Shown here: piece by piece, positions 24,995 to 33,496 of the stretch | Numbering within the stretch: the stretch's first letter is position 1 | Layout of the letters: each line of letters opens with the position of its first letter | Source of the DNA: an uncultured Acidimicrobiales bacterium | GTDB lineage: Bacteria > Actinomycetota > Acidimicrobiia > Acidimicrobiales > Hopanoidiivorantaceae | Length of the DNA: 64,000 nt | Assembly (NCBI GenBank): GCA_958295755.1 | Contig: OY282367.1 | Coordinates: 1,802,022-1,866,021 of the forward strand | Direction: 5' to 3' | Position numbers and translations under genes: made by a program | The notes under the pieces: generated by a model | The model's database searches: none | What the model was told of the DNA's origin: nothing | What the model saw: only the letters and a program-made list of their open reading frames with translations

Positions 24995-26170
24995 ATGACT
25001 ACAACAACACCCGACCTTTTTGACCGATACGACATCATAGATGTAGATTCACACATCACCGAACCCCCCGATGTCTGGACAGCCCGCATGCCCAAGACAC
25101 TCCACGACAAGGTGCCCCACATTGAGCGCATAGACGGCGAAGATGTCTGGATGGCCGGCGATGTGCGTATCAGTGCGCCGGGGTCGGTCTCAATGGCCGG
25201 CTTTGACGGGGTAATACCTGACCATCCCAGAACATATGAAGAGATTCACAAGTCAATGTGGGATGCCACCGCCCGTGTGGAGCACCTAGATAACGAAGGT
25301 ATCACAGCGCAAGTGCTGTATCCCAATGTGGGCGGCTTCGGAAACGGTTACTTTCTGCGCATCGGCGAGCGCGACCTCGTGAATGAATGCGTCAAAACCT
25401 ACAATGACTGGCTCATCGACTGGACGAGCGTGGCCCCCGACCGCTTTGTGCCTGTATGCGCCGTGCCGTTTTGGGATTTGGATTTCTCCGTGGCCGAAAT
25501 AGAGCGGTGCTTAGAGATGGGGCACAAAGCCATCAACTTCTGCAACCAGCCCCAAGACTACGGCGCACCACCTCTGGCCGATCGCCACTGGGATCCCATC
25601 TGGGCTGTAGCTCAAGAGGCAGGCGCATCGGTGAGTTTCCACATTGCTGGTGGCGACATCGGCTCTTTACTCCAAGATGTGAGTAACAAGGGCTGGAAAA
25701 CCAACTTCGCCCAGCTTTCAGCACATATCTTCATCGACAACATGCACTGCATCTCTGACCTCATCTTCGCTGGCATCTGTCATCGCTACCCCGACTTGAA
25801 GTTCGTGTCGGTTGAGAGCGGCGTGGGTTGGATTCCCGGCGCACTGGAAGCGATGGATTGGCAGTGGAGCAACAATGGCATCAAAGATGAACACCCCGAA
25901 TACGACCTTTTGCCGAGCGAATACTTCCGCCGTCAGATTTACGGATGCTTCTGGTTTGAACGGGCTGCGGCACGCTTTGCTATAGAGCAATATCCCGACA
26001 ACATTCTCTATGAAACCGACTTTCCACATCCCACCTGTCAGCATCCCGGCCCCCGCACTCCCGCCCAGCATCCCCGTGACTATGCCACAGGCGCACTTTC
26101 AGAGTTAGACGACGACCTGCTGCGCCGAGTGCTACACGACAACGCCGCAAAGATTTACGGCTTGAAGTGA
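24995..26170 (+). CDS. Amidohydrolase 2 family protein
   Basis: A 391-residue TIM-barrel hydrolase or decarboxylase of the ACMSD-like group. The metal site DVDSHITEPPDVW (DxH) is near residue 17, and the later His and Asp are in VSFHIAGG and LYETDFPHPTCQHPG. Family members decarboxylate or hydrolyse aromatic or lactone substrates, and actinobacteria carry many copies in catabolic clusters. AGGAG about 8 nt upstream supports the ATG at 24995. It is divergent from the xanthine dehydrogenase-type operon. The substrate is unknown. Confidence 0.86.
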   Translation: MTTTTPDLFDRYDIIDVDSHITEPPDVWTARMPKTLHDKVPHIERIDGEDVWMAGDVRISAPGSVSMAGFDGVIPDHPRTYEEIHKSMWDATARVEHLDNEGITAQVLYPNVGGFGNGYFLRIGERDLVNECVKTYNDWLIDWTSVAPDRFVPVCAVPFWDLDFSVAEIERCLEMGHKAINFCNQPQDYGAPPLADRHWDPIWAVAQEAGASVSFHIAGGDIGSLLQDVSNKGWKTNFAQLSAHIFIDNMHCISDLIFAGICHRYPDLKFVSVESGVGWIPGALEAMDWQWSNNGIKDEHPEYDLLPSEYFRRQIYGCFWFERAAARFAIEQYPDNILYETDFPHPTCQHPGPRTPAQHPRDYATGALSELDDDLLRRVLHDNAAKIYGLK

Positions 26171-26227
26171 ACTAGGCGAGTGACTTGTAGTGAATTTAGG
26201 CGAGTGAACTAGAGAAGGGGAAGCGGG

Positions 26228-27880
26228 TCAGGCGAGGGTGAAGTTGCCTTCGTCTGAACAAGTTATGGGGGTGCCGCAGAACTCTGGAGCATCGTCTGCG
26301 ATCATTTGGTTGATGACATCGGGGTCGGTCGTTGAGACTATCTGACGGATGGGTTTGCTTTCTTCCCCGTCACTGTATTCTTCCTCGTCACTGTATTCAT
26401 AGGGTGTGAATTCCGCTATGGCTATGCCCTTTGTTGGCGCGCTACCTTTCGGGTCGGCAGGTCCACCTTTCGGGTCGGCAAGCTCACCTTCCGGAGGTTT
26501 CGGCGTTCTGTCGTAGAGCACTGTGTAGGTGGCTACGGTGGCATCTCTGTAGCGTGGCGAGCGGCGGGCTAAGCCGTGCTGTCCGTAAATCATCGTGTAT
26601 GTTTCAGAATCTGGGTCGCCAGCGTGGACTTGCAGCGGGGGTGCCATCTCTCGCACGGCATCGGTAGCGTCTTCAAACACTGCCGGGTTTTTAGGCGGGG
26701 TTGCTGAGAACATGCCGATACCTTGCTTGGTGATCATCCCACTAATGGATGTCACCAGCCCGACAGCTTCAGGGTTTTCGCGCAGTAGCTCTGTTGTTTT
26801 GCAAAGTGAATGAAGCACATAGCTGTTGAACGGGCCACCGGCGAAAGCCATACCGCCTGTGACCGTGAGCTGTTGCTCAAGCGAAAGCCCCAGTTCGTTA
26901 GTCTGCACCTTCACAGCCACAGGGAAACACGAATAGAGGTCGACGAAGTCTGCTTCGGCAGGGCTGATACCGCAAAGTTCGGCGATGCGTTGCCCGATGT
27001 GGCCGAAACCTGGGCTAGCGTGCGGGTTGGCTCGCTGAACCACAGGCACGGCATGGTTTGAGAGTGCCGCTCCGAGGGGAAACACCCAATTGTCTTTGGT
27101 CACGCCTAGAGCTTGCGCCCGCTCTGCCGAGCAGAAAATCAGCGCAGCGGCTTGGTCGACATTCATCTGCGAGCAGTGCAGCTTGGTATAGGGAAACGCC
27201 ATCATGCGGTTTTTGGCCGAAGGAGTGGCGATTTCAGCTGTAGTCAGCACGTTGCGACTCCAAGCTTCGGGATTCTCGCTGGCTACTTCGCTGAAACGCG
27301 ACCATAGCCCGCCAGTTTCAGCGGCGTGCTGGGCTTTGCTCTGTTGATAGTAACTGCGATAGGCGTTTTCTAAAAGCGAATAGTGCGAGACGGCAGACGT
27401 CAATCCTGCTTTGATTTCAGCCTCATGCACCACAAACTCTGGGATAATTTCTTCATCGGGTTGGCTGTTGCTATCGTCGGTGGTGGGGGCTTCAACACCG
27501 GCGATGCGGGCTTGTTGCGTGCGCCAGCTAGTCTCGCCAGAGATCACCAGGGCGATGTCCATATCGCCAGCTGTTATGGCGTTGCAGACAGTGCTGAATA
27601 CCTGTTGTTGAAGGATGCCGGGGTCGGCACGCACAGTATAAGCATCGGGAGAGCCGACCGCTTTGGCGACCAGCCCGGCTGGGTTGCTGTAGCCGACAAG
27701 CGAAGCCATTGCATAAACTGCGTCTAGTTGCTGCAAGGCGTGGGGCGCAGATGCTGCTGCCCCAGCTTGGCTAGCAGCTTCTACCATTAGCTCGTAAGCT
27801 TCAGGCGACTCTTGAGGATTGTCGCTACGCCGAGACGCAGTGGACACGCCGATGATGACAGGAGTATTAGTAGCAACCAT
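26228..27880 (-). CDS. Thiolase-family acetyl-CoA acetyltransferase (SCP-x/actinobacterial type)
   Basis: A 550-residue protein of the long, low-identity thiolase branch common in actinobacteria. N-terminal VIIGVSTASRRSDNP and the central VDLYSCFPVAVKVQTNELGL, with a Cys, are characteristic. The C-terminal part is the OB-like extension of this branch. Two repeat-derived inserts occur: LADPKGGPADPKG and EYSDEEEYSDGEES, both from tandem duplications of about 18-24 bp. A typical N-terminal catalytic Cys loop is not obvious, so actual thiolysis is uncertain; some relatives act in steroid side-chain chemistry with a DUF35 partner. No such partner is adjacent. Confidence 0.78.
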   Translation of the reverse strand: MVATNTPVIIGVSTASRRSDNPQESPEAYELMVEAASQAGAAASAPHALQQLDAVYAMASLVGYSNPAGLVAKAVGSPDAYTVRADPGILQQQVFSTVCNAITAGDMDIALVISGETSWRTQQARIAGVEAPTTDDSNSQPDEEIIPEFVVHEAEIKAGLTSAVSHYSLLENAYRSYYQQSKAQHAAETGGLWSRFSEVASENPEAWSRNVLTTAEIATPSAKNRMMAFPYTKLHCSQMNVDQAAALIFCSAERAQALGVTKDNWVFPLGAALSNHAVPVVQRANPHASPGFGHIGQRIAELCGISPAEADFVDLYSCFPVAVKVQTNELGLSLEQQLTVTGGMAFAGGPFNSYVLHSLCKTTELLRENPEAVGLVTSISGMITKQGIGMFSATPPKNPAVFEDATDAVREMAPPLQVHAGDPDSETYTMIYGQHGLARRSPRYRDATVATYTVLYDRTPKPPEGELADPKGGPADPKGSAPTKGIAIAEFTPYEYSDEEEYSDGEESKPIRQIVSTTDPDVINQMIADDAPEFCGTPITCSDEGNFTLA

Positions 27881-28016
27881 GCCTTTACCGTAGCAGTTGC
27901 TATATAGGTGTTTGCTATTGCAAATCTTGGAACCTGTTTGGGTGAGAAAGTTTTTGCAGGTTCTACGGCGGGCAACAGCACATTTTTCGGAACTGACTTC
28001 TGCAATACCTTTGTCT

Positions 28017-28022
28017 TATTAT
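28017..28022 (+). promoter_or_regulatory. -10 box (TATTAT) for the prepilin peptidase gene, leaderless type
   Basis: TATTAT lies 6 nt before the GTG at 28029. CTGACT at 27993-27998 (18-bp spacer) is a weak -35. The spacing repeats what is seen at 12353, 14446 and 58471 and helps fix the start. Confidence 0.45.
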
Positions 28023-28028
28023 CGTGGG

Positions 28029-28631
28029 GTGACTTTTTCAACAGCAATTTTCGGCGGGCGGAACCTCAGTGAGCGGAATTTTAGCTCAGTCGCAATTTTC
28101 TACATTTGCCTCTTGACGCTTCTCGGAACGCTCAGAGCGACACTTGCCCCCGACGCGACTGTGCTGATTGTTGCTACTGCCACTTTCTTTCTGTGCTGTG
28201 CGGTTGTGACTGACATCCGTAGCCAGATCATTGCGAATAAACTCAACCTCGCTTTTTTCATCTGCTCTTTTGTGGCAGTAAACGCAGTGGCTTTAGCAAG
28301 AGGGGACATGCCATCAGCCATGCGAGCTTGCGCTGCCTCAGCTCTGCTTTTCGGGATCTTCTGGCTGCTACACGCCGTGTCAAAACAAGGTCTAGGTGGA
28401 GGCGATGTCAAGCTGGCTCCATCACTAGGCTTGATACTCGGCTTCGTCTCGTGGCAGGCAGTTCTATCGGCAATCCTTATCGCCTTTCTCCTGAACGGCT
28501 TGGCCGCCCTAATTGTCTTGACGACCAAGTTGCTCGCAAAGCAGCTCAACAGACAATCCAGCCAGCAACCCCGAACTCTCCCCTTCGCCCCTACCCTTGC
28601 CTGCGGAACCCTACTAGCTCTGCTGGTATAA
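28029..28631 (+). CDS. Type IV prepilin peptidase (A24 family)
   Basis: About 200 residues with several membrane segments. Catalytic aspartates are in VVTDIRSQIIANKLN and in the GLGGGDVKLAPSLGLILG motif (GxGD class). Such enzymes cut the leader of type IV pilin-like proteins on the cytoplasmic side. The zinc-binding N-terminal methyltransferase part of full PilD is absent, so it is the short form, as in Tad/Flp systems. No pilin or assembly genes are in the window. The frame is open back to TTG 27897, but that part is not membrane-like. The GTG at 28029 with a -10 box 6 nt upstream is preferred. Confidence 0.8.
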   Translation: MTFSTAIFGGRNLSERNFSSVAIFYICLLTLLGTLRATLAPDATVLIVATATFFLCCAVVTDIRSQIIANKLNLAFFICSFVAVNAVALARGDMPSAMRACAASALLFGIFWLLHAVSKQGLGGGDVKLAPSLGLILGFVSWQAVLSAILIAFLLNGLAALIVLTTKLLAKQLNRQSSQQPRTLPFAPTLACGTLLALLV

Positions 28632-28652
28632 TCTAAGTCAAAGGAGAAGACA

Positions 28653-29510
28653 GTGCAACACATCAGATGGTCTCACGAAGCAAAATCCATACGTCCTGAA
28701 GCACCAATAATGATCGTGGCCTTGGAAGGTCTTTTCGATATAGCTGAAGGTGCCACCGACGCGTTGCACCATCTTGTTACCCACACCGATGCTCAGCTCA
28801 TCGCCACCATCGACTCCGAGGAGTTCTTCGACTTCACTAGAGAACGCCCCACCATGCGCCTTGCCGGTGGCAAACGCCGCATAGCTTGGCCCGATGCCAA
28901 ATGTTTCGTGGCAACCTTCGACGACCCTTCCAAGCGAGACCTCGTCTTGCTAGTCGGCGTTGAACCGCATCTGCGCTGGAAGACTTTTGCCGCCTGCATA
29001 ACAACCATTGCTGAGCGACTAGAAGTCTCAACGCTAGTGAGCATGGGGTCGCCCCCAGGATCAGCTCCTCATACTCGCCCGCTAGGTGTGGTCGGCTCCA
29101 CCACGAACTCAGACTTGGCTTCCCGTCTTGGTCTTGGCCCGCCCACATATCAAGGCCCCACTGGTTTGGTCGGCGTGCTCCACGAACAGCTAGACCGCAG
29201 AGGGCTACCTTCGTTCTCGTTGAAAGTCTCTGTGCCTCACTATGTAACTTCGCCGCCCAACCCAGAAGCCTCTCGCTCACTGCTAGCTCGACTGGAGCTC
29301 ATTACCGGCATAGACACAGGCCACGCCGTATTCGACGACGCAGCCGTCCAATGGCGTGAAAAAGTCGACTCGGCCGTAGCAGCCGATGACGAAATCGCCC
29401 ACTATGTGCGAACCTTAGAAAAGGAAGTCGACTCCTCAGACGACCTGCTCCCCACAGGCGCAGACTTAGCCCACCAACTAGAAGCCTTCCTGCGAGGTCA
29501 AGAGAACTGA
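28653..29510 (+). CDS. PAC2-family protein
   Basis: A 285-residue protein of the PAC2 (proteasome assembly chaperone 2-like) family. Recognisable parts are IVALEGLFDIAEGATDAL, LVLLVGVEPHLRW, STLVSMGSPPGSAPHTRP, and the later GLPSFSLKVSVPHYVTSPPNP with EASRSLLARLE. Actinobacteria use a proteasome, but what PAC2 proteins do there is not established. GTG start at 28653 has a good upstream AAGGAGAAG. Its 3' end overlaps the convergent ROK kinase gene by 33 bp. It follows the prepilin peptidase gene by 21 bp. Confidence 0.82.
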   Translation: MQHIRWSHEAKSIRPEAPIMIVALEGLFDIAEGATDALHHLVTHTDAQLIATIDSEEFFDFTRERPTMRLAGGKRRIAWPDAKCFVATFDDPSKRDLVLLVGVEPHLRWKTFAACITTIAERLEVSTLVSMGSPPGSAPHTRPLGVVGSTTNSDLASRLGLGPPTYQGPTGLVGVLHEQLDRRGLPSFSLKVSVPHYVTSPPNPEASRSLLARLELITGIDTGHAVFDDAAVQWREKVDSAVAADDEIAHYVRTLEKEVDSSDDLLPTGADLAHQLEAFLRGQEN

Positions 29511-30491
29511 GTATCCCAGTTCTTGGAATCCTACAGCGGCGGCACCGATTAGCGGGCCGTCTTCGCCTAGACCGCCGGGGATAATGCGCGTGCCTCTGGA
29601 GAAATCAATCTTGCAGAGTTTATCTATGGTCTCTTGGGCTGATTTGAAAAATATCTCTCCGTAGCCCAAAGCGACCGAGCCAGACACTACGGCAAGCTGC
29701 AAATCTAACAAGTTGGCGACAGACGCCACTGCCCGCCCCACATATTCCCCAACTTGGCGGCGAACTTCATCAGATGCGTCGGCTGGTGGATGTCCAGTGG
29801 TTTCTGCTATGGCAAGCCCTGAAGCTTGACCTTCTAAGTTGCCTCGCGCACCTGCTGCGTCGGCTCGTCCGTCTGGCTCTACGAACACATGCCCGATGTG
29901 CCCAGCGTTGTTGTCGGCCCCGTGAAGCAGTCTGCCTTCTAAGACGATGCCACCTCCGATACCAGTGGATACGACCATGGCGATGTAGTTTGCTACCCCC
30001 TGTGCCGCACCTCTCCAACCTTCGCCTAACGCCAAAGCTTTGGCATCGTTCTCTACGGCAACCGGCAAGGAGAACCGCTGGCTCAGTCGTTCGCCTAGAG
30101 GGAAGTCTCGCCACACTGCGATGTTGAGGGGCGACACGAGACGGTTACAGTCACGCATTGGCCCGCCGCAGCCTACTCCTATCACGATTGGAGATACTTG
30201 GCTGTTGCCGCTTTCTGTGTTGCTCTGCTGAAAATCTCGCCATTCTTCCAGCACATCTTCAGCCAGATCGCAGAGCCGGGCAAATAGCTCTTCGCCGTCT
30301 GTGGCATCAGCCGTGGGAGCACGCCGAGATACCAAAAGCTCGCCCGCACCAGTCACAATCCCAGCAGCTAGCTTGGTGCCGCCGATGTCTAATGCCAGCG
30401 CAGTGGCATCAGGTGGAACCTCAGACTCTGAAGCCTCAGACTCTAAAGCCATGGGTTCCGAATCGGGCGATTTCTGCAGAGATTGCGGCAC
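29478..30491 (-). CDS. ROK-family sugar kinase (glucokinase-like) lacking the zinc cysteines
   Basis: Up to 337 residues. The ATP-binding motif LALDIGGTKLAAGIV is near residue 33, GVGCGGPM and AVENDAKALALGEG (sugar site with catalytic Asp) follow, then GTGIGGGIVLEG. The ROK zinc motif CxCGxxGCxE should follow GHIGHVFVEPDG, but here it reads ADAAGARGNLEG. All three Cys are replaced while spacing is kept. Most ROK kinases need this zinc for folding of the active site. The function may therefore be altered, although the sugar-binding Glu and His appear present. Start is uncertain: GTG 30491 or ATG 30452. The N-terminus contains an ESEASESE repeat. It converges on the PAC2 gene. Confidence 0.85.
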   Translation of the reverse strand: MPQSLQKSPDSEPMALESEASESEVPPDATALALDIGGTKLAAGIVTGAGELLVSRRAPTADATDGEELFARLCDLAEDVLEEWRDFQQSNTESGNSQVSPIVIGVGCGGPMRDCNRLVSPLNIAVWRDFPLGERLSQRFSLPVAVENDAKALALGEGWRGAAQGVANYIAMVVSTGIGGGIVLEGRLLHGADNNAGHIGHVFVEPDGRADAAGARGNLEGQASGLAIAETTGHPPADASDEVRRQVGEYVGRAVASVANLLDLQLAVVSGSVALGYGEIFFKSAQETIDKLCKIDFSRGTRIIPGGLGEDGPLIGAAAVGFQELGYSVLLTSQEGF

Positions 30492-30623
30492 AAATAAAAT
30501 CGTAATACCATCAAGCCACTAGCAGGGTGCTAGGCTAGCGCGCGTCGCAGTTTAGTTATGCCAAAATCCAGTGCAGTCCAGCTACTAAGGCAAGATTGCC
30601 AAGACCGTCGAAAGGGAGACAAA

Positions 30624-31118
30624 GTGGAAAAGGAATACATGACTTGGGAAGAATACGGCGTTGCTAGCCGAGAGTTGGCGATTATGGTGGCCGACAGCGG
30701 CTATCATCCTGACATCATTTTGGGGATCGCCAGAGGCGGTCTCGCCCCAGCTGGGTCTCTGGGCTATGCACTGTCGGTCAAGAATATCTACATCATGAAT
30801 GTGGAGTATTACACAGGCGAAGACAAGCGCATGGAAGTGCCTGTCGTGTTGCCGCCGTATCTGGAGTTCGTGAATCTGGAAGACAAGAAAATCCTCATTG
30901 CCGATGACATAGCCGACACCGGCGAAACTTTGAAGATGGTGCGAGACTTCTGCGCCGGCCAGGTGGGAGATGTGCGTACTGCCGTCATCTACGAAAAAGA
31001 CCGCTCAGTTGTGAAATGCGACTATGTGTGGGGCAGAACGAACGCTTGGGTGGAATTCCCCTGGTCGGTAGACGAACCAGTGCTAAGCCAAAAACCTAGA
31101 GAGGTCGCTCACGCCTAA
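30624..31118 (+). CDS. Purine-type phosphoribosyltransferase
   Basis: About 164 residues. The PRPP-binding motif ILIADDIADTGETLK and the earlier IILGIARGGLAPAG loop define a type I phosphoribosyltransferase of the xanthine/hypoxanthine group. It should transfer a free base to PRPP. The GTG at 30624 is chosen because AGGGAG lies about 7 nt upstream; the frame is open to 30558. It is not PyrR-like in its hood region. The 3' end overlaps the convergent pyrF by 23 bp. Confidence 0.85.
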   Translation: MEKEYMTWEEYGVASRELAIMVADSGYHPDIILGIARGGLAPAGSLGYALSVKNIYIMNVEYYTGEDKRMEVPVVLPPYLEFVNLEDKKILIADDIADTGETLKMVRDFCAGQVGDVRTAVIYEKDRSVVKCDYVWGRTNAWVEFPWSVDEPVLSQKPREVAHA

Positions 31119-31911
31119 CAGTTGGGGTTGCCTCTTTAATCTGATTCCTGAGTTTTTCTGCCGTTCGGCTTGGATCGGGGGAGTTGGTAATACCTCTGGA
31201 ACTGTTGATGACCAGGTTGCCAAACGCAGAAGTATTGCCAGCTTTCTCGCCGACTCCAGCCCGCACCACTGCTTCCACATCGCCGCCCTGTGCGCCCACG
31301 CCGGGCACTAGGAATATCATCTCAGGGCCAACGATTTTTCGGGCACGGCGAAGGTCGTCTGGGCGAGTGGCACCGATGACGGCCGAGCAGTTGCCGCGAG
31401 TGTTCCATTGCTCTGCTACAACCGCTAGTATTCGCTCCCAAAGAGGTGTGCCCTCCACTTCCAGCATCTGAAACTCGTCAGCTCCAGGATTGGAAGTGCG
31501 ACAGACGATGATGCTACCTTTGTCTTCACGCTCTATGAACGGGGCTAGGGAGTCATAGCCGAGGTACGGATTGAGCGTCACCGCGTCAAAACCGAAGTGG
31601 TCAAACAGATAGCGAGCGTGGGCTTCGCTAGTGGAGCCGATGTCGCCCCGTTTGGCATCGCCGATGATGGGAATGTCGGGATGTTCTGCTCTCAGATATT
31701 CCAATGTTGCTTCCAACGCAGCTAAACCCTGCTGCCCTTGAGCTTCGTAGAACGCAAGGTTAGGTTTGAACGCACAGACATAGGGGTGAGTTTGGGAGAT
31801 GATGTTTATGCCCCAAGCTGCTAGCTCGCCACCCTCCACAGGATCCAATCCAACACACAGCAAGCTGTCGGTGGCTTCCGCCCGAGCCCTGAGTTTTTTC
31901 TCAAGTGACAT
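31096..31911 (-). CDS. pyrF: Orotidine 5'-phosphate decarboxylase
   Basis: A 271-residue enzyme for the last step of UMP synthesis. It is the long (type 2) form: LLCVGLDP at the start, KPNLAFYEAQG, the catalytic IIGDAKRGDIGST, then NPYLGYDSLAPF and the late LVPGVGAQGGD phosphate loop. It is the last gene of the minus-strand pyrimidine cluster, 88 bp after pyrE. Confidence 0.94.
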   Translation of the reverse strand: MSLEKKLRARAEATDSLLCVGLDPVEGGELAAWGINIISQTHPYVCAFKPNLAFYEAQGQQGLAALEATLEYLRAEHPDIPIIGDAKRGDIGSTSEAHARYLFDHFGFDAVTLNPYLGYDSLAPFIEREDKGSIIVCRTSNPGADEFQMLEVEGTPLWERILAVVAEQWNTRGNCSAVIGATRPDDLRRARKIVGPEMIFLVPGVGAQGGDVEAVVRAGVGEKAGNTSAFGNLVINSSRGITNSPDPSRTAEKLRNQIKEATPTVRRERPL

Positions 31912-31999
31912 TAGGTTTTCAAAAAGTCAGATGTGAAGCCACTATGGCTGTTTTTTGCTGGAATAAGTCTTGCTGAGGGTAAGAAAGAGAAGCAAAGCA

Positions 32000-32641
32000 T
32001 CATTGCGAGAAACTCCAACTGTGCGGGTCTTGGTGCCAACGGCGGGCTTCGTCAATGGCGTTTTGGAGGAAGTAGCCGCTTGCTTCAGCGGCCTCAAGCA
32101 CGGCTGGAAATGGTGCCAACAGGTGAAGCGATACACCCGCATTGGCAAACTTATCCGAAGCTCCGTCTAAGTCATACCCTGCTATCGCTACGCATTTCAC
32201 GACTTCAGCCCCTGCCTCACGAAGCGATGTAACAGCATCCAAACTCGAACCGCCAGTCGTGATGACATCTTCAACCAGCACAACCCTGCGCCCTTCCACG
32301 TCAGCTCCTTCAATTGCCTTGCCCCGCCCGTGTTCCTTAGCTTGCTTCCGCACAAAACACGAAGGCAGCTCCGCCCGCAAAGCTACAGCAGTGCTGTGCG
32401 GTATCCCGCCTACTGCTACTCCTGCCACCACTTCTGCTGCCATTTTTTCTTCGCACGTCGCCTCCGCCAGCACTTCTATCACCTCCCGCCACAACTCTGG
32501 CTCAGCCAGTAGCCGCCTAGTGTCCATATACACAGGCGACCGAATCCCAGAAGCAAAAGTCACAGGCGCATCAAGCACAAAAAACACCGCCCCAGCATCA
32601 ATCAGAGCTTTAGCGATACGCCTTTCAGTAGAAGCTGACAT
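32000..32641 (-). CDS. pyrE: Orotate phosphoribosyltransferase
   Basis: A 213-residue enzyme joining orotate to PRPP. The PRPP motif VVLVEDVITTGGSS is at about residues 120-133, with FASGIRSPVYMDTR as the N-terminal orotate-site region and VAGVAVGGIPHS and CFVRKQAKEHG as further family motifs. In the transcription direction it follows the HEPN/nucleotidyltransferase pair, 16 bp after the HEPN stop. Confidence 0.94.
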   Translation of the reverse strand: MSASTERRIAKALIDAGAVFFVLDAPVTFASGIRSPVYMDTRRLLAEPELWREVIEVLAEATCEEKMAAEVVAGVAVGGIPHSTAVALRAELPSCFVRKQAKEHGRGKAIEGADVEGRRVVLVEDVITTGGSSLDAVTSLREAGAEVVKCVAIAGYDLDGASDKFANAGVSLHLLAPFPAVLEAAEASGYFLQNAIDEARRWHQDPHSWSFSQ

Positions 32642-32657
32642 TGGATTTTCTAAGGGG

Positions 32658-33116
32658 CTATTTCTTTGTGTAATCTCTCAAAATCTCTGCTGCTTTGTCT
32701 ATGACACTCTTGGCAGCGGGCAGGATCTGATCCGCTGCTTCCAGTGCCCTTCCAGCTTCCTTTTTGCCATAGCGATCTCGCGGCATAGAAATGTCGGCAT
32801 TGTCAATATAGCGAACATACGAATTGTAAGTTTCAAACACGCTCACGGCATGGCTGATGGATCTCAACTCTGGTGCCTCAGCAACTGCTCTGTCAAAGTA
32901 AAACGGAATATCATGTCTGTGCATTTTGTCAGGAGTTTCATGAAATAGATAGATAACTGCTTTCAAGCTTTTCTCAGTTGCAGTAGCAGCCATAAACGCC
33001 GCCCACGAATAGCTTTCTTCCTCAAATTCTCTATATGCTCTACCTAGGTCAAAATAGGCGTCATCAACCCAGGCTGTTGCTGTTTTAAGACAGCTACTAC
33101 TAAACCCCCCACTCAA
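32658..33116 (-). CDS. HEPN-domain protein, probable toxin or RNase part of an MNT-HEPN pair
   Basis: A 152-residue helical protein. The region AYFDLGRAYREFEEESYSWAAFMAATATEKSLKAVIYLFH has the HEPN pattern of a first helix pair followed by an A-EK-LKA helix. A His-rich turn (MHRHDIPF) follows. I do not see a confident Rx4-6H ribonuclease motif, although RSISH is near it. It overlaps the nucleotidyltransferase gene by 4 bp (ATGA), the normal MNT-HEPN arrangement. In known pairs the nucleotidyltransferase neutralises the HEPN RNase, sometimes by AMPylation. It lies within the pyr cluster between pyrD and pyrE and is AT-richer than both. Confidence 0.7.
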   Translation of the reverse strand: MSGGFSSSCLKTATAWVDDAYFDLGRAYREFEEESYSWAAFMAATATEKSLKAVIYLFHETPDKMHRHDIPFYFDRAVAEAPELRSISHAVSVFETYNSYVRYIDNADISMPRDRYGKKEAGRALEAADQILPAAKSVIDKAAEILRDYTKK

Positions 33117-33469
33117 AGTATTTGCGTCCAGTCATCAAACGCCAGTGCGACTGTGCGATCTATGCCACCCGCGCGGTCAGCCTCTTCTGTGGTGTAGGCA
33201 TTGAACTGAAGATAGACGCCTGCTTCTCTAGCTACTTGGACAACTGAGCGGAATTGTTCGTAGCGGTCAGCATGCTCGTCTGGTAGAACAGCAGTTACAA
33301 CCAGAAGTCCAATTTGATCCCATGAGCGGATATCGCCGTTCCTGTCGGCCCGCACATACTCCCCGCCCAAAAAGGCTTTCTCCGCCCCACATTCACGCAA
33401 CAGCGGGGCAAGCATATTTGCAAGTTCCGCTACGGACAAAACTCTCTCGGATGTCTTGATTGCTGCCAT
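33113..33469 (-). CDS. Nucleotidyltransferase-like protein with degenerate active site, partner of the HEPN protein
   Basis: 118 residues. The layout resembles minimal nucleotidyltransferases: a helix, then FLGGEYVRADRNGD and WDQIGLLVV in the place of GSxARGxxxxxSDIDLLVV. The GS is GG and both catalytic Asp of the DxD are lost (Q and G). It is therefore probably inactive as an enzyme but may still bind the HEPN partner. The assignment leans on the 4-bp overlap with the HEPN gene. It has a likely promoter of its own (TGG-TATTTT) 6 nt before the ATG. Confidence 0.55.
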   Translation of the reverse strand: MAAIKTSERVLSVAELANMLAPLLRECGAEKAFLGGEYVRADRNGDIRSWDQIGLLVVTAVLPDEHADRYEQFRSVVQVAREAGVYLQFNAYTTEEADRAGGIDRTVALAFDDWTQIL

Positions 33470-33475
33470 ATTTCC

Positions 33476-33484
33476 AAAATACCA
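33476..33484 (-). promoter_or_regulatory. Extended -10 promoter (TGG-TATTTT) for the MNT-HEPN pair
   Basis: On the minus strand TG, one base, then TATTTT ends 6 nt before the ATG at 33469. It would let the pair be transcribed separately from the pyr genes, without a leader. Confidence 0.4.
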
Positions 33485-33496
33485 TATTTTGCTGCA

